From: JAWKTV01 sp041398905
Lineage (GTDB): Bacteria; Planctomycetota; Planctomycetia; Planctomycetales; Planctomycetaceae
Assembly: GCA_041398905.1 (NCBI GenBank)
Contig: JAWKTV010000003.1
Span: forward strand, 186,001 to 250,000
Length of the DNA stretch: 64,000 bases
Direction of reading: 5' to 3'
A model generated the notes under the pieces. That model saw nothing but the letters and a program-made list of their open reading frames with translations. It was not told the DNA's origin and ran no database searches. How positions within the stretch are numbered: position 1 is the first letter of the stretch; every line of letters starts with the position of its first letter. The translations under genes were made by a program, and so were the position numbers. This document shows positions 16,201-25,819 of this stretch, piece by piece.

Positions 16201-18301
16201 GGTTGTGCTGCATGTGTCCGATGATCGGGTTCTGCCAATCGGTGAAGTACAGCGATCCGTCGGGGGCGATTTCGAGATCGACCGGGCGGAAGTTCGGATC
16301 GCTGGAGAAGACGATCGGCTCGACTTCCTCAGCCTCGAAGCCGGAGTCCTTCTCGATCATCTTGTAGTTCATGATCCCCTGGAAGCCGATGACGTTGCCG
16401 ATGAGGTAGCTCTCGGCCATCTCCTCCGGGAAGTGCCGGCTGCTGAGGATTTCAGTCGCCGGGCAGGGGCGGGTCCGCTGCTTGAAAAACGGGTCCATCC
16501 GCGCGTGCTTGCGTGGGAAGTCCATCCGTCCGGAAAACGCGGTGGCGAAGTAGTTGACCGCGCCGGTGCCGTCGGTCAGGAAGTCCTGTCCCCAGCGATC
16601 AAAGACGTGACCGTGCGGATTCGCGAAGCCGTAGGCGGTGTAGACCTCGAACTTCTGCGTGCGGGGTTCGTAGCGAAAGCAGGCGGCGTTCGCGCTGCGG
16701 ACCGGCGGGCCGTACGGGGTCTCGACCTGCGTGTGGTGAAACGTCCCTTCCTGGAAGTACAGCGCGCCGCCGGGATCGAGCGTGAAGCTGTTGGAGCCGT
16801 GGTGCGTATCGGCGGAGTCGAGGCCATGCAGCACGCGCTCGCGGACATCGGCGACGTCGTCGCCGTCGGTGTCCTTGAGGAACCACAGGTCTGGACAGCA
16901 GGCGACCAGCACGCCGCCATTCCAGAACTCGAAGCCGGTCGGGTTATGCAGACCGCCGGCGAACGTCTTGCAGACATCCGCCTTGCCGTCGCCATCCGTG
17001 TCTTCCAGAATCAGCAGCTTGTCATCCATCTCTTCGACGAGCGGCTTCCAGTGCGGATACAGCGGCCATGCCGCCACCCAGCAGCGGCCCTTGGTGTCGA
17101 ACGACATCTGCACCGGGTTCACCAGTTCCGGGAACTGTTCCTCACTGGCGAACAGGTTGACCTGCAGCTTCGAATGAACGGTCATCTTCTCGATGGCCGC
17201 TTCGCCGCTGAGGAACAGGTGCTCGCCATTCGGACCCTCGCCCGGCTTGTTGGTGACCACCGGGATGAAGGGCGGGACGTTCGAGTCATCGACGGGCGCG
17301 AGCTTGGAGACCAGTTCGAAGTACCGCGGCGCGCGGGCCATGCGGGCGACCTGCCAGATGCGGGCATCGCGATTGGCGGTCATCACATCCAGAACTTCCA
17401 TCTCACGCTGGGCGACTTCGCGGTTCGTCTGTCCATCGACGAACTTGAGGTGCGATCGACCGCCGTAGACCGAGTAGCCATCGGTCGTGCGATACCGCTG
17501 GTACCAGATGGCATTCTTCGCGCGGACGGCCTCGTTGATCGGCTTCCAGTACTCCGGGTCGAGCGGAAGCGGCTTGGTGGGAAACAGAATATCGTCGATA
17601 TCGCCCGCGACGATCTTGTTGCCGGTCGTGTTGAGATGCACGCCGTTGATGGTCGTCTGACCGAGAATCGGCACCGGCTTGTGAAAGATGTCACAGAAGA
17701 CGACTCCCTCCGAAGCAGCGACCTCGGCCATGGCCGCGGTATACATTTCGAGTCGCTTGTTGTTCTCGACGCCGTCCGGCAGGTTCGGATCGCCTTCCTG
17801 GAAGACGCGATCGTTGTGGCGGATGCCGCGGGGCAGATTCTCGTGTTCGATGGGCGACATCAGCACCAGCTTCGGCGCCGACTCACCGTTGTACTTCTGC
17901 CCCTTCAGATGCTTCAGGTAGTTGGCCAGATCGGTCTTGAACTGATCGAGGCCGGCTTCGCCTTTGAACGATTCGTTGTAGCCGAAGAACAGGAAGATAA
18001 CGTCCGCCTCACAGCGGGTGAGCCAGTCGTCGGGCGAACCAAAGTCGGCTGAACGCAGCCGGATGTTCAGCTCATCACCCGAGAAGCACAGATTGCGGAA
18101 GACGAGTTCCTTCTCAGGGAACCGCATCTGAATGAGCGTCTCCAGCCAGCCATCGTGCTGCATCCGCTCGCCGAGCGTGTTGCCGATGTAGCAGATGTGA
18201 TCCCCCTGGTTGAACTCGACGAGGTCTGCGGCGGGGGCAAAGGCGGCGGGAATCAGCAGTAGGCAGAAGCTCAGGCGGGTCAGCCAGCAGACTCGACTCA
18301 T
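13280..18301 (-). CDS. Secreted multidomain PVC-type protein: SGNH hydrolase, dehydrogenase propeller, HEAT, F5/8C, cupredoxin, cytochrome c
   Basis: A 1673-residue exported protein. In order: signal peptide (1-25); SGNH/GDSL hydrolase-like domain (about 27-245, opening FNQGDHICYIGNTLGER); PVC-type membrane-bound dehydrogenase/propeller (about 375-740, with DTDGDGKADVCKTFAGGL and FTDWQNPIIGHMQHN); HEAT-like helices (about 740-960); discoidin-like F5/8C module (about 1095-1215); cupredoxin (about 1360-1470) with candidate type 1 copper ligands His1382, Cys1450, His1455, Met1459; cytochrome c module with CIKCH at 1527-1531; and a His-rich end (AGHGHGHKH). Such PVC proteins are thought to oxidise or degrade polysaccharide-derived substrates in the periplasm; copper and haem suggest an internal electron path. 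No substrate can be read. Probably ends its own transcript at the 13226 hairpin. Confidence 0.85.
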   Translation of the reverse strand: MSRVCWLTRLSFCLLLIPAAFAPAADLVEFNQGDHICYIGNTLGERMQHDGWLETLIQMRFPEKELVFRNLCFSGDELNIRLRSADFGSPDDWLTRCEADVIFLFFGYNESFKGEAGLDQFKTDLANYLKHLKGQKYNGESAPKLVLMSPIEHENLPRGIRHNDRVFQEGDPNLPDGVENNKRLEMYTAAMAEVAASEGVVFCDIFHKPVPILGQTTINGVHLNTTGNKIVAGDIDDILFPTKPLPLDPEYWKPINEAVRAKNAIWYQRYRTTDGYSVYGGRSHLKFVDGQTNREVAQREMEVLDVMTANRDARIWQVARMARAPRYFELVSKLAPVDDSNVPPFIPVVTNKPGEGPNGEHLFLSGEAAIEKMTVHSKLQVNLFASEEQFPELVNPVQMSFDTKGRCWVAAWPLYPHWKPLVEEMDDKLLILEDTDGDGKADVCKTFAGGLHNPTGFEFWNGGVLVACCPDLWFLKDTDGDDVADVRERVLHGLDSADTHHGSNSFTLDPGGALYFQEGTFHHTQVETPYGPPVRSANAACFRYEPRTQKFEVYTAYGFANPHGHVFDRWGQDFLTDGTGAVNYFATAFSGRMDFPRKHARMDPFFKQRTRPCPATEILSSRHFPEEMAESYLIGNVIGFQGIMNYKMIEKDSGFEAEEVEPIVFSSDPNFRPVDLEIAPDGSLYFTDWQNPIIGHMQHNLRDPSRDKKHGRVYRVTAKGRDLLPVPKIDGEPIPALLELLKSPENRTRYRARIELSERNTAEVIAAVSQWVEGLDGNDPDFEHHLCEALWMHQHHNVPTDGLLRQVLTAKDYHARAAATRVVCYWRDQISDPLGLLMQQANDAHPRVRLEAVRAASFFEEGRAAEVALQIAKYPRDYYLDYTLGETMKQLEPYWKKSIESGEPFAADNPDGIEYILSSVSTQELMKLPRSQPVYMAFLSRPNIVHDLRHEAVQAMAKVNGTDPLTELLSAVERADRSDGGDGMLVLADLSHMLTGMPQADLSQHRDRIEQIVADAKRPFTRQLAYVTLMTADGSLDPTWQQATADLGNYRDILDSVAVIPDPSLRAAAYERVAPFLDGIPADLKARVGDQQGTSGRFVRIQLKGKATLTLAEVQVFSNGGNIATSGKATQSQTAHGAPAQRAIDGNTSGAFGDGGQTHTPEGANDPWWELDLGGERPIESIVIWNRTDDGLGDRLNNFTLQVLDASRSVVWEKTLQPAPKPNVTYTLEGNPGAALRRAAIAAVVSTGQQQEQVFRKLAKLIQTGDERATAVKAITRLPSSKWAKDELQPLVDSIIADVSALPADARTSAEVRDSLQLGDSLASLLPAANASAVRKQLRELGVPVVMIRPVPHQMKYDRAEVYVEAGKPIELVFENIDIMPHNLLIGQPSSLQKIGLAAEKMATDPNAFAQSFAPKLAEVIAYTRLLQPRDRDAITLQVPSTEGDYPFICTFPGHWRTMNGVLHVVKSLDDVPADVLAASQSSQATGPTRDFVRKWTVVDLEESLAKLGANDRDLGRGQLLFTELACIKCHKLGEHGGAVGPDFAETRKKIAEMKFSHRDLLISMIEPSKVIEDKFKVLNILKVDGTIVSGVLVKETDSAVYLAANPLDPQASNEAIEIPVTDIEERLPSEVSLMPEGLLNTCTQEEILDLLQYVLTGKGGPPMAGHGHGHKH

Positions 18302-18528
18302 GAGGTGTCCCTGTAATCGTCGGATCGGAATTGGTTGGTGGGATCGCGATGATAGGCAGCGGCCATGTCGGGGTCAAAGTAGAGGGCCCGCTCCGGGTCG
18401 TCAGCCACCTGGCCCAACCCGCCTGGCTGTGTCCCGCGAGCCGTCGTTCTCACCGCGAGACTGCCAGCCAGGTCACCGCCCCACGTGCCGATCCGGTCGC
18501 CGATTGCCGCGCGACGAACAATGGGCCC

Positions 18529-20235
18529 CTAGGGACAGCCGGCGGTGTCGGTCGCGCGAATCGCATGCAGGCGGTCACGATCGAGCAGGTACAGCGTTTC
18601 GCCACACGCCACGGCGGTGCAGTTGATCGAGCTGCCGATTTCGAACTCGGCCAGCACCCGCTTCTCCGGCGCGACGGCGAGCACCAGCACGTCGCCATCT
18701 TCGTCGGTCATGTACAGCCGCCCATCCGCGACAAGCGGCGTGCTGTAGCTGTTCGCCAGCAGGTCATGATTCCACAGCAGTCGACCGGTGTCGGCCTCCA
18801 GACACAGCAGGATCCCCTCGCCGTCCGCGATGAACAGCAGTCCCTCGGCGATGGTGGGGCTGCTCAGACCGCGGTGCATCGACTCGTCGAACTCGATGCC
18901 GTCTTGACCATTGATGTCTTGCCCGCTGAATCTCCAGATGACCGCCGACTGCGGGTTCGGGACTTCGACTTCCCCGGCGGCAACGTCGAGGTTCTGCATG
19001 CGGCGCGGCGGCAGCGGGACACCGACTGGCTGACCATTGTCCATCGCGGAGTAAACGAGCGTCGCCGAGAGATCAGCACCCGACCATGGCTGCTCGGGAA
19101 GATGGTTGGCAAACGGATCGATGCACCACAGTTCGGCGGGGCCGCCACCGTGTTCGGGATCCTGCCCCGTGCGGACGTAAATCCGATCATTCACGACGAC
19201 CGGAGTCGCGATGTAGTCGTTCCGCTGGCAGTGGTCGGGCCGTCCGCCGATCTGCCACTTCGATGACTTGGGGTTGCAGTCGAATTTCCACAGCAGCCGT
19301 GCGCCACCGGCTCCGTCTCCTGCCGGGTCGTAGGCGTAAAGCCAGCCGTCGCCTCCCCCCATGAGCACCATCGGCACTCCGCGAATGACGGCGTACGCCG
19401 GAGATGACCACGACGTATGCAGCAGCCGCTCGCCGACCGGACAGTCGGTCCACAGGATCGCTCCCGTGTCACGATCCAGACAGAGGAAGTCGGGCGCCTG
19501 GGGAGCCGGAATGCGAACATGCGACTCGTCGACACCGTTGCCGGTGATGATGAACAGCCGTTCGCCGTCAGTGGTGGGGGAACAGACGGAGGCGTTGTGC
19601 GGCGAGACACCCAGGATCGCCCGCATGTCGAACTGCCAGACCACGTCGGCCTCGTCGTTGGCGGCCGATGGTTCGCGCTGAAACGAGCCATCGTTCGCGC
19701 CATCCAGAAAGCCGTCGGTGTCCAGGCAGACGACCTCGGCCCGGTTGTTGACGTACCACAGACGATCGCCATCGACGCAGGGCGTTGAGATGATGCCCAA
19801 CATTGGCCAATCTTGCTGACGGCCGATCGCCAGTTTTTCGCTGGAGTGCTGCCAGATGAACTCGCCGGTTTCCCGGTCGAGGCAGACGAGGCAACCGAGA
19901 TCAACGGTGGGCGGATAGCGTTCGACGAAGCCCTGGGTGTTGTTGGTGCCGACGTAGATGTGGTCGCCGGCGACCACCGTCCCTCCCAGCGATGAACTCC
20001 CGAGCTTCGTCGTCCACGCGATGTTCCGGCCGGTCTTGATGTCCCAGTCGATCGGGAGTTGGCGGGCGCTCGACAGGCAATTGCGGTGCGACGAGCCGCC
20101 CCATTGCGGCCAGTCCGCTGAAGAGCTGAGTCGCGGCAGCAGTCCGACGATCAGCAGCAACGCCACCCCGAAACGTCTCCCGTGCCTTGGGCCGCCCGAG
20201 TGCAGCCGGGATTGTCGGAGCGTGCGGCTGGCCAT
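18529..20235 (-). CDS. Secreted PQQ-like beta-propeller protein
   Basis: A 568-residue protein with a basic N-terminus and signal segment (VALLLIVGLLPRLSSSA). It then shows repeated propeller blades of PQQ/BamB type: WPQWGGSSHRN, GTVVAGDHIYVGT, LVCLDRETGEFIWQ, LCLEADTGRLLWNHDL, LVADGRLYMTDEDGDVLVL. The recurring (V/C)LDxxTGxxxW motif marks at least four blades. In planctomycetes such proteins are abundant periplasmic scaffolds or quinoprotein-like enzymes; no catalytic residues can be assigned. Lies 21 bases downstream of the GspM-like gene on the same strand, so it may belong to the secretion operon or use it for export. Confidence 0.82.
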   Translation of the reverse strand: MASRTLRQSRLHSGGPRHGRRFGVALLLIVGLLPRLSSSADWPQWGGSSHRNCLSSARQLPIDWDIKTGRNIAWTTKLGSSSLGGTVVAGDHIYVGTNNTQGFVERYPPTVDLGCLVCLDRETGEFIWQHSSEKLAIGRQQDWPMLGIISTPCVDGDRLWYVNNRAEVVCLDTDGFLDGANDGSFQREPSAANDEADVVWQFDMRAILGVSPHNASVCSPTTDGERLFIITGNGVDESHVRIPAPQAPDFLCLDRDTGAILWTDCPVGERLLHTSWSSPAYAVIRGVPMVLMGGGDGWLYAYDPAGDGAGGARLLWKFDCNPKSSKWQIGGRPDHCQRNDYIATPVVVNDRIYVRTGQDPEHGGGPAELWCIDPFANHLPEQPWSGADLSATLVYSAMDNGQPVGVPLPPRRMQNLDVAAGEVEVPNPQSAVIWRFSGQDINGQDGIEFDESMHRGLSSPTIAEGLLFIADGEGILLCLEADTGRLLWNHDLLANSYSTPLVADGRLYMTDEDGDVLVLAVAPEKRVLAEFEIGSSINCTAVACGETLYLLDRDRLHAIRATDTAGCP

Positions 20236-20256
20236 GACGGGAATCTCCAGCGACGC

Positions 20257-22254
20257 CTATTCGCGTCCCTCGTTGGTGGGAGTTTCGTCCGCAGCAGTGT
20301 CAGGCGTGGTCGAATTCTGCCCGGCACCGGGGGCAGGACCATCGGTCGCCACGTCGGCGTCACTGTCCTCGCGGGTGCGCTCGCGATCCTGCGGATCTGT
20401 ATTGTCAGTATCGCGGGGGGCGTTGTCGACGTCGGTTTCGTCGCGTCCATCCGTTCGAGGAGCATCGGCATCGTTCCCGACAGCGCTCGCCGGATCGTTG
20501 CCGGTGGGTGCGGCGGCGTTCTCGCCGATCCCCGGTGTCAGCGCGAGCGGCGCCGCCTTCCGGAGGGGCTGTTCGTGCTCCAGTCGCCAGCGACCTGACT
20601 CGTCCACGAATTCGATCGACTTCAGGTCGATGTCGACGACCGTGCCCTCGATGTCGGAGATGGTGAACTTGGAGCCGATCGTCAGGAACTGGCTGCGTTC
20701 GGTGGCGCGGTCGTACAACCACGCCTTCCAGTTCGCGCCGTCGCGCAGGCTGCCGACGAGGTAGGTGAACTCGGCCGCATCGTCGGCGACTTCGACCGAC
20801 AGCGTTGCCGTCGCCGACTGCGGGGGGTCTCCGCGGTCGGTCGCGGTGATCGTGATTGACTTGGTTCCGGGTTCGATCGTCAGCGGCGGTTCCCAGCGAA
20901 TCGCCCCGGTGCCGGAGTCGATGGTCAGACCTTCGGGGGGGCTGCCTGCGAGGGCGTACGTCAACCCGCCCGACGCACCAGGAGTGGTCGCGTCGGGATC
21001 GTTGCCGCTGACACTCGTCTTCCAGACGCGGCCGATGTAGGCGATCGGGAACTCTTCGGGAACCGAGAGCGTTGGCGGCAGATTGCGATTACGGAGGGTC
21101 ACAGCAAAGGCGGTCGTCAACTTCCGGTCGGAATTGACAGGCGAGGTGACGAGCACCTCGGCCGGATACTTCCCCGCGGGGACATCGGCAGCCGGCTGCC
21201 ACTTGATCTCTCCGGTGCTGCTGATTGTCATGCCGACCGGTGCCCCCTCGGCCAGCGCGTAGACCGGCTTTCCATCGACCGGGTTCCAACTGGAGACCTT
21301 CGCGGCGAGGTTCACGGACTCGCCGCGATAGATTGTCGGGCTGTCGATGCTGGCCAGCTTGGGATTGTACACGACGGGCGGATCCGGCTTGGCGAAGGGG
21401 CCGTCGCCCTGTTCAAGCATCCGCCGATAGTCGGCGATGGACTGCGGCGCACCGGGATCACTGATCTCGCGCCAGGGTGCCAGCTCGACGACGGCACCTT
21501 CATTGTGCCGCGCGGCCGCGGAAGATGTGACGCCGCGCTCGACCGTAAACACCAGATCGCCATTGCGAACGGGCTTGGCGGAGGTGACGTTCAGATACTC
21601 CTGATCGATCAGTACGCGAAACGGAGTCTCGGACGGGAACTCATCACTCGCCCGCAGTTGCACCGAGTCCGTGCCCACGTCCAGCCCCTTGGCGAGTTCA
21701 CCGCGCGGCAGCAGCCGGACCCGCTCCGGAGCGGTCGGCAGTGACAGTGCGTCGATGGCGAAGACGACGTTCAACTGTGGATTGCCGGCCGTCTCCGTCG
21801 AAACGACGTCCGCCTTCGTGATGCGGTGCAGCAGGTCGGTGCGCTCGAACTGATGGAGGAAGGTCGCGACATCTTCAAGCGTGCCGCTCGCGCTGAGCAC
21901 GACCGGAATCGAGGTGAAGATGCTCCCGTTGACGCTGGGTGTGCGGGCGGAAGGGACGACGTTCTTGAGACCCGAGCGCCGCGCCAGATCCACGAGCCAC
22001 TCCTGGTAGACACGCTGGGCGTTGAGCGGTTCGGGCGGCAGGCTCGCGGCGTTCCAGTCCCGCAGCTCGCCCTTCTGCATGAACAACAGCAGTTCTTCCG
22101 TCTCTTTGGACGAGACGTTCGATTCAAGGTCGGCGATCTCGGCCTGCTTCTGACTGAGCGGCGCGAGGATGTACGACTCGACTCCGTTCAACAGAGCCCA
22201 CACGCCGACGACGCCGACGAGGCCGAACAGAAGGATGCGTTCGCGTTGCTGCAC
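20257..22254 (-). CDS. PilO/GspM-like platform protein with cadherin-like repeats
   Basis: A 665-residue inner-membrane protein. N-terminal anchor (ILLFGLVGVVGVWALLNGV, about 7-25) with a coiled coil (about 30-60) and a ferredoxin-like PilO/GspM region (to about 175, IPVVLSASGTLEDVATFLHQF). Then an extension not usual in GspM: two cadherin/Ig-like modules (about 290-490; SWNPVDGKPVYALAEGAPVG and GLTYALAGSPPEGLTID are near duplicates of the putative-Ig xYxLxGxPxG pattern), a PilP-like piece (LTIGSKFTISDIEGTVVDID, about 535-555) and an acidic disordered tail. PilM-N-O-P form the assembly platform of type IV pilus/type II secretion machines; here O and P functions seem fused around adhesive repeats. 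Confidence 0.7.
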   Translation of the reverse strand: MQQRERILLFGLVGVVGVWALLNGVESYILAPLSQKQAEIADLESNVSSKETEELLLFMQKGELRDWNAASLPPEPLNAQRVYQEWLVDLARRSGLKNVVPSARTPSVNGSIFTSIPVVLSASGTLEDVATFLHQFERTDLLHRITKADVVSTETAGNPQLNVVFAIDALSLPTAPERVRLLPRGELAKGLDVGTDSVQLRASDEFPSETPFRVLIDQEYLNVTSAKPVRNGDLVFTVERGVTSSAAARHNEGAVVELAPWREISDPGAPQSIADYRRMLEQGDGPFAKPDPPVVYNPKLASIDSPTIYRGESVNLAAKVSSWNPVDGKPVYALAEGAPVGMTISSTGEIKWQPAADVPAGKYPAEVLVTSPVNSDRKLTTAFAVTLRNRNLPPTLSVPEEFPIAYIGRVWKTSVSGNDPDATTPGASGGLTYALAGSPPEGLTIDSGTGAIRWEPPLTIEPGTKSITITATDRGDPPQSATATLSVEVADDAAEFTYLVGSLRDGANWKAWLYDRATERSQFLTIGSKFTISDIEGTVVDIDLKSIEFVDESGRWRLEHEQPLRKAAPLALTPGIGENAAAPTGNDPASAVGNDADAPRTDGRDETDVDNAPRDTDNTDPQDRERTREDSDADVATDGPAPGAGQNSTTPDTAADETPTNEGRE

Positions 22255-22319
22255 GGTGAGGACAACGGTCAGAGTAAAAGAGGTCGTAGAATTGTTGACA
22301 GCCCGGCGATGCCGATGCG

Positions 22320-23804
22320 TCAGCCAGCGGCAGGAGGCGGTTCAGGCGCCTCTTCCGGCATCCGAATGGCATCCAGCAGAAAGCGGTAGGGGTAGTCGGG
22401 GTCGGGCTTGTAGGGAGTGGTCGTGGGCGTGGTGACGAGGTAACCCTCCTCCACCAGACTGTCGAACAGCTTACGAATGTCCGCTTCGCTGCGGGCGATG
22501 CCGCTGCCGGTGATTTGAGCGACGCCGCCGTTCTTGCCCGGGGCCACATGCAGATCGAGCATCACCATCCGCTCGGTTCCGGGCAGCAACTGATTGAAGC
22601 GATCGATCTCGGGCAGCGGACGAGCCGAGTTGAGCCGCCAGCGGTTGATCGCATCGTAGGTGACAACCGTCGGCTCGCCCTCTTTGATGGTCTGGTCCAG
22701 CGCCTGCTGCTGCGATTTGAGTGCGGCGATGCGGCCGCTGAGTCGCCCGTGATACATCCACAAGCCGCCCCCCAGGAGCAACAGCGCGGCTGCCCCGATG
22801 CCGCCCCATTTGATCATCCGCTGCTTGCGGGGATCGACCGCCTTGGGTGGCTTGCGGGGATTCAGGAAGTCGACCGCCGGGATCGTTCGTCCCAGTTCGC
22901 CGAGCAGTGTCCCGACGGCGGGCGCGAGACTGGCGAGCATCGCCGGCACGGCGGTCGGCTGGATATCAATCGCCTGATCCCCCGCCGGGTCGATGACTTC
23001 GAGGCGGCCGGCGAATCGCTCGGAGAGGGCTTGCTCGAGCGCCGGGTCGACATCGCCGTCATGAATCAGGCAGACGCGAGCGACGTCGAGGCTGGTGTGC
23101 ATCGACTGCCCGAGCGTGATGATCGAGCGATTGATCTCGGCCATCGTCCCGCGAACGGAGCGTTCGTCCTGTCGAATTACGCGCGTCTGGTGCGAAAACA
23201 GCAGACCCAGTTGCCGCAGGATCGCGAGTTCGACGCGATGCTGGTCCTGGAAAATGACCAGCGTCGCCGCGTTCGGGTCATCGCCCCGCTGCTGCTCGAA
23301 CCGGACCGCGACTTCGGCGATGGAGAACGGACTCGCCTGAATCGACTTCAGCTCCAGTCCCGCCGCCGAGCAGAACCGCTTCAGGCCATCGAACTGCTGT
23401 CGGTCGATCGTCGCCATCAGCGTCGGCCGGCCCTGCTCGTCCGCCATGCGCGGCAACGGTACGAAGTCGAGCACCAACTGATCGAGGGGCGTCGCCGACT
23501 TCGCCGCCGCCTGGAACCGGACCATGTCCGGTAGTTCCGCGTCCGGCGCATCGGGCAGTTCCAAACGTCGCGTGACCAGCTCTTCGCGCGGCAGGACGAT
23601 CGTCGTCAGCTTGGTGGTGATTCCGGCGGCGACCAGTTGACCGGTCAGCCATTCTCCCAGCTCGGCCGGCTCCTCATCGACATCATGCCCCTCGGGCCAG
23701 ACAAACTGGACGGTTCGCTGCACACGCAGCCGGCCAGCGTCGACCTCGGCCTCGATCACTCCGAGTGCATCGTGACTCCAGTCGAGAACGAGGTGTGAGG
23801 CCAT
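22320..23804 (-). CDS. GspL/PilM-PilN-like assembly platform protein
   Basis: A 494-residue protein. Residues 1-330 form an actin-like PilM/GspL cytoplasmic domain (HLVLDWSHDALGVIEAEVD at the start, IQASPFSIAEVAVRFEQQ in the middle). One membrane segment follows (GGIGAAALLLLGGGLWMY, about 346-363) and a PilN-like periplasmic part with coiled coil (ALKSQQQALDQTIKEGEP) and small alpha/beta domain. GspL naturally combines PilM and PilN halves, so this is GspL-like in architecture. It recruits the secretion ATPase to the membrane. Sits 66 bases upstream of the GspM-like gene. GspD, GspE, GspF and a prepilin peptidase are not in the window. Confidence 0.78.
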   Translation of the reverse strand: MASHLVLDWSHDALGVIEAEVDAGRLRVQRTVQFVWPEGHDVDEEPAELGEWLTGQLVAAGITTKLTTIVLPREELVTRRLELPDAPDAELPDMVRFQAAAKSATPLDQLVLDFVPLPRMADEQGRPTLMATIDRQQFDGLKRFCSAAGLELKSIQASPFSIAEVAVRFEQQRGDDPNAATLVIFQDQHRVELAILRQLGLLFSHQTRVIRQDERSVRGTMAEINRSIITLGQSMHTSLDVARVCLIHDGDVDPALEQALSERFAGRLEVIDPAGDQAIDIQPTAVPAMLASLAPAVGTLLGELGRTIPAVDFLNPRKPPKAVDPRKQRMIKWGGIGAAALLLLGGGLWMYHGRLSGRIAALKSQQQALDQTIKEGEPTVVTYDAINRWRLNSARPLPEIDRFNQLLPGTERMVMLDLHVAPGKNGGVAQITGSGIARSEADIRKLFDSLVEEGYLVTTPTTTPYKPDPDYPYRFLLDAIRMPEEAPEPPPAAG

Positions 23805-24125
23805 GATTCGCGGGACTTCGGGCGGAGAACTGGGTCAACGGGCGGGGTTCAGTGAGACACGCGTGCAGGTGAACGGCCGCAACGGGTTACGCTCACAGTG
23901 TGGTATCGACCGGGAGCGACGGGCAATGGCAGTTGTTGCGATGCTGAACGGTGAAATCGCCGCACGTCGCCAGCATTTGCCGGAGTCGGGGCGAGAAGAT
24001 GGACTGATTGTGTCGGTTGTGCCGAGGTTGCCGACCAGGCCAAGTCGCGCAGCAACGCCGTGCGCCGCTCGCATGCACGGGAATTGCCTGGTTCGTCGCT
24101 CGGACCGCGTCGTCGCGCGCTCCGC
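23805..24125. other. Intergenic gap inside the secretion cluster
   Basis: About 320 bases between the end of gspK and the GspL-like start. Reading frames here are short and not protein-like, and I recognise no hairpin or repeat. A separate promoter for the platform genes could lie here. Confidence 0.4.
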
Positions 24126-25819
24126 CTAATTGTTCGTTGCTCCCTGCAATTGCTCAAGGACGTAACCGGCTCCGAGGTCACCGAGGTCGCGGCGGAACAG
24201 GACTTTGGGCAGGTCTTCGGAGGCATCAATCACGGCTTCGACGCGCGAACTGGGGCCGCCTCCGGTGAACCGCCCGATCACCTGTAGCCGATACACCTCC
24301 CCTCCGGTGGTGACGTAGCGGTCGATCAGCCGCATCGTGGTCAAATCGGTCAAGCCTTCGAGCAGCAGCCACCCGGTATGTTGCCGCTGCGCGAGCAGGT
24401 CGGCGATGAGCGTCCCATCCTCGGAGACCGGTCGGGAGGCGACGATCGCTTCGGGCAGGTCTGGCGCGATGCCGGGAATGCCGATGAGCACTTCGAGCCG
24501 AGCCTCATTGATGTTGATGCGGCCGTCGATGCGGGTGACGGGTGAGGTCGTGAAGTTCTCGAACAGGAACGCCATGCCTTCGGGTTCGATCTGAAAGGGG
24601 CTGACGAGCGTTGTTTCCACACCGTCCACCGCACCGCGAACTTCGGCGCCGAGCAGCTCGAACAGGGAGTCGATATCCGTTGAGGCCCCTTGCGTGCAGT
24701 CGATGCCGCCGCGGGTGACCGAGCCGTCCCCGCCGCCGGTCAGCGACCTCGCGAGTCCTTCCGCCAGCCGCTGCAAAGCGTCGTCGGTTTGGGTGTCGCC
24801 GGTGGTGTTCGCCGATTCGAGTCCGGTCGAATCAAGCGGCTCGACATTGATCGCCCCGTACACTCGGTAGGCGATGATGAACTGAGCGATCGACTCGTCA
24901 ATCTCCTCCTCGACCATCTGATCGTAGAGGTCGGTGAGCAGCGACTGATTGACGTTGATCTTGGAGGTGCCGTCGGGCCTGAGGTTCGACTCCCGACTGT
25001 AGCCCGTGAGATAGGCGCTCCAGCCGAGGTCCAGTATGCCGTCGGCGTTATCGTTGGGCAGGGTGGCGGTGCCGTCGTTCTCGTTCGGGTCGAGCAAGCC
25101 GTTACGGTTCGCGTCTTCGCCGTACAGCAGCTCGGCCGTCACTCCGTCGACCATCAGCAGTTCGTCGATCGAGTCGATGGGACCGTTCTTCGCGGAGTAG
25201 GGCGGGGTCATCAGTTCGTACAAGTCCGACTCGATGCCGTAGGTTCGCGGATCATCGTCCGCATCGACCCAGTCGAGGATCGCGTCGGCGAGCTCGTCCG
25301 TCATGTTCGGCAGCGGCAGCGAAAGATTCGCTGCAGGTCTTCATCCATGTCGTACTTGACGATGGCGTTGATGTTCACGCGGGCCGACTCATTCATCAGG
25401 CCGAAACGGACCGCCCGGGCGGCGATGTCCGACTCGACCGGAGCCACGATCGAGAACCAGCCTTCACCTACGGGATCGTCGGAGACGACGACCGGAACCT
25501 GCGTGAACAGGCCGGGATTGTGGTAGTAGTTCGGAACCTCTTCGATCGGGTTGCCGAGCATTGCGGCGGTATAATCGACGGCCGAGTTCGCCAGTTCGCG
25601 AGCCTGGGCGTCCTGCGAGTAGTGTCGGGTGGCGCGGGCTTCCACGACCATCAACTGCGAGAAGCTGTACGCGGCCAGCGACAGCAGTGTCACCACAACC
25701 AGCACGACCAGCAGCGCGCTGCCGGTACGTCGGCCGCTTGGTCGGCCGATGCGGCGAACGGCCTGCCGAGGACCGGCGGCACGGACTGCGGGTCGAACTC
25801 TTTGATTCCGACGCATCAC
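24126..25819 (-). CDS. gspK: Type II secretion minor pseudopilin GspK, frame broken
   Basis: Two frames form one protein of about 564 residues. The first (25819-25301) has the prepilin-type N-terminus (RRTGSALLVVLVVVTLLSLAAYS) and ends NAIVKYDMDEDLQRIF followed by a nonsense tail; the second (from 25304) continues MTDELADAILDWVDADDDPRTYG, the strongly conserved GspK block. One extra T in the run before the codon for Ser (T4 instead of T3, near 25323) restores LQRIFSLPLPNMTDELADAILDWVD. GspK caps the pseudopilus with GspI and GspJ; the long middle insertion with DANRNGLLDPNENDG looks Ca-binding. Overlaps gspJ by four bases (ATGA). Confidence 0.8.

Noticed and set aside
15767..18052. 761-codon + strand ORF opposite the large PVC gene
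   Set aside because: Antisense shadow: Arg/Val/Asp-rich composition without domains, and the opposite strand encodes a clear multidomain protein.
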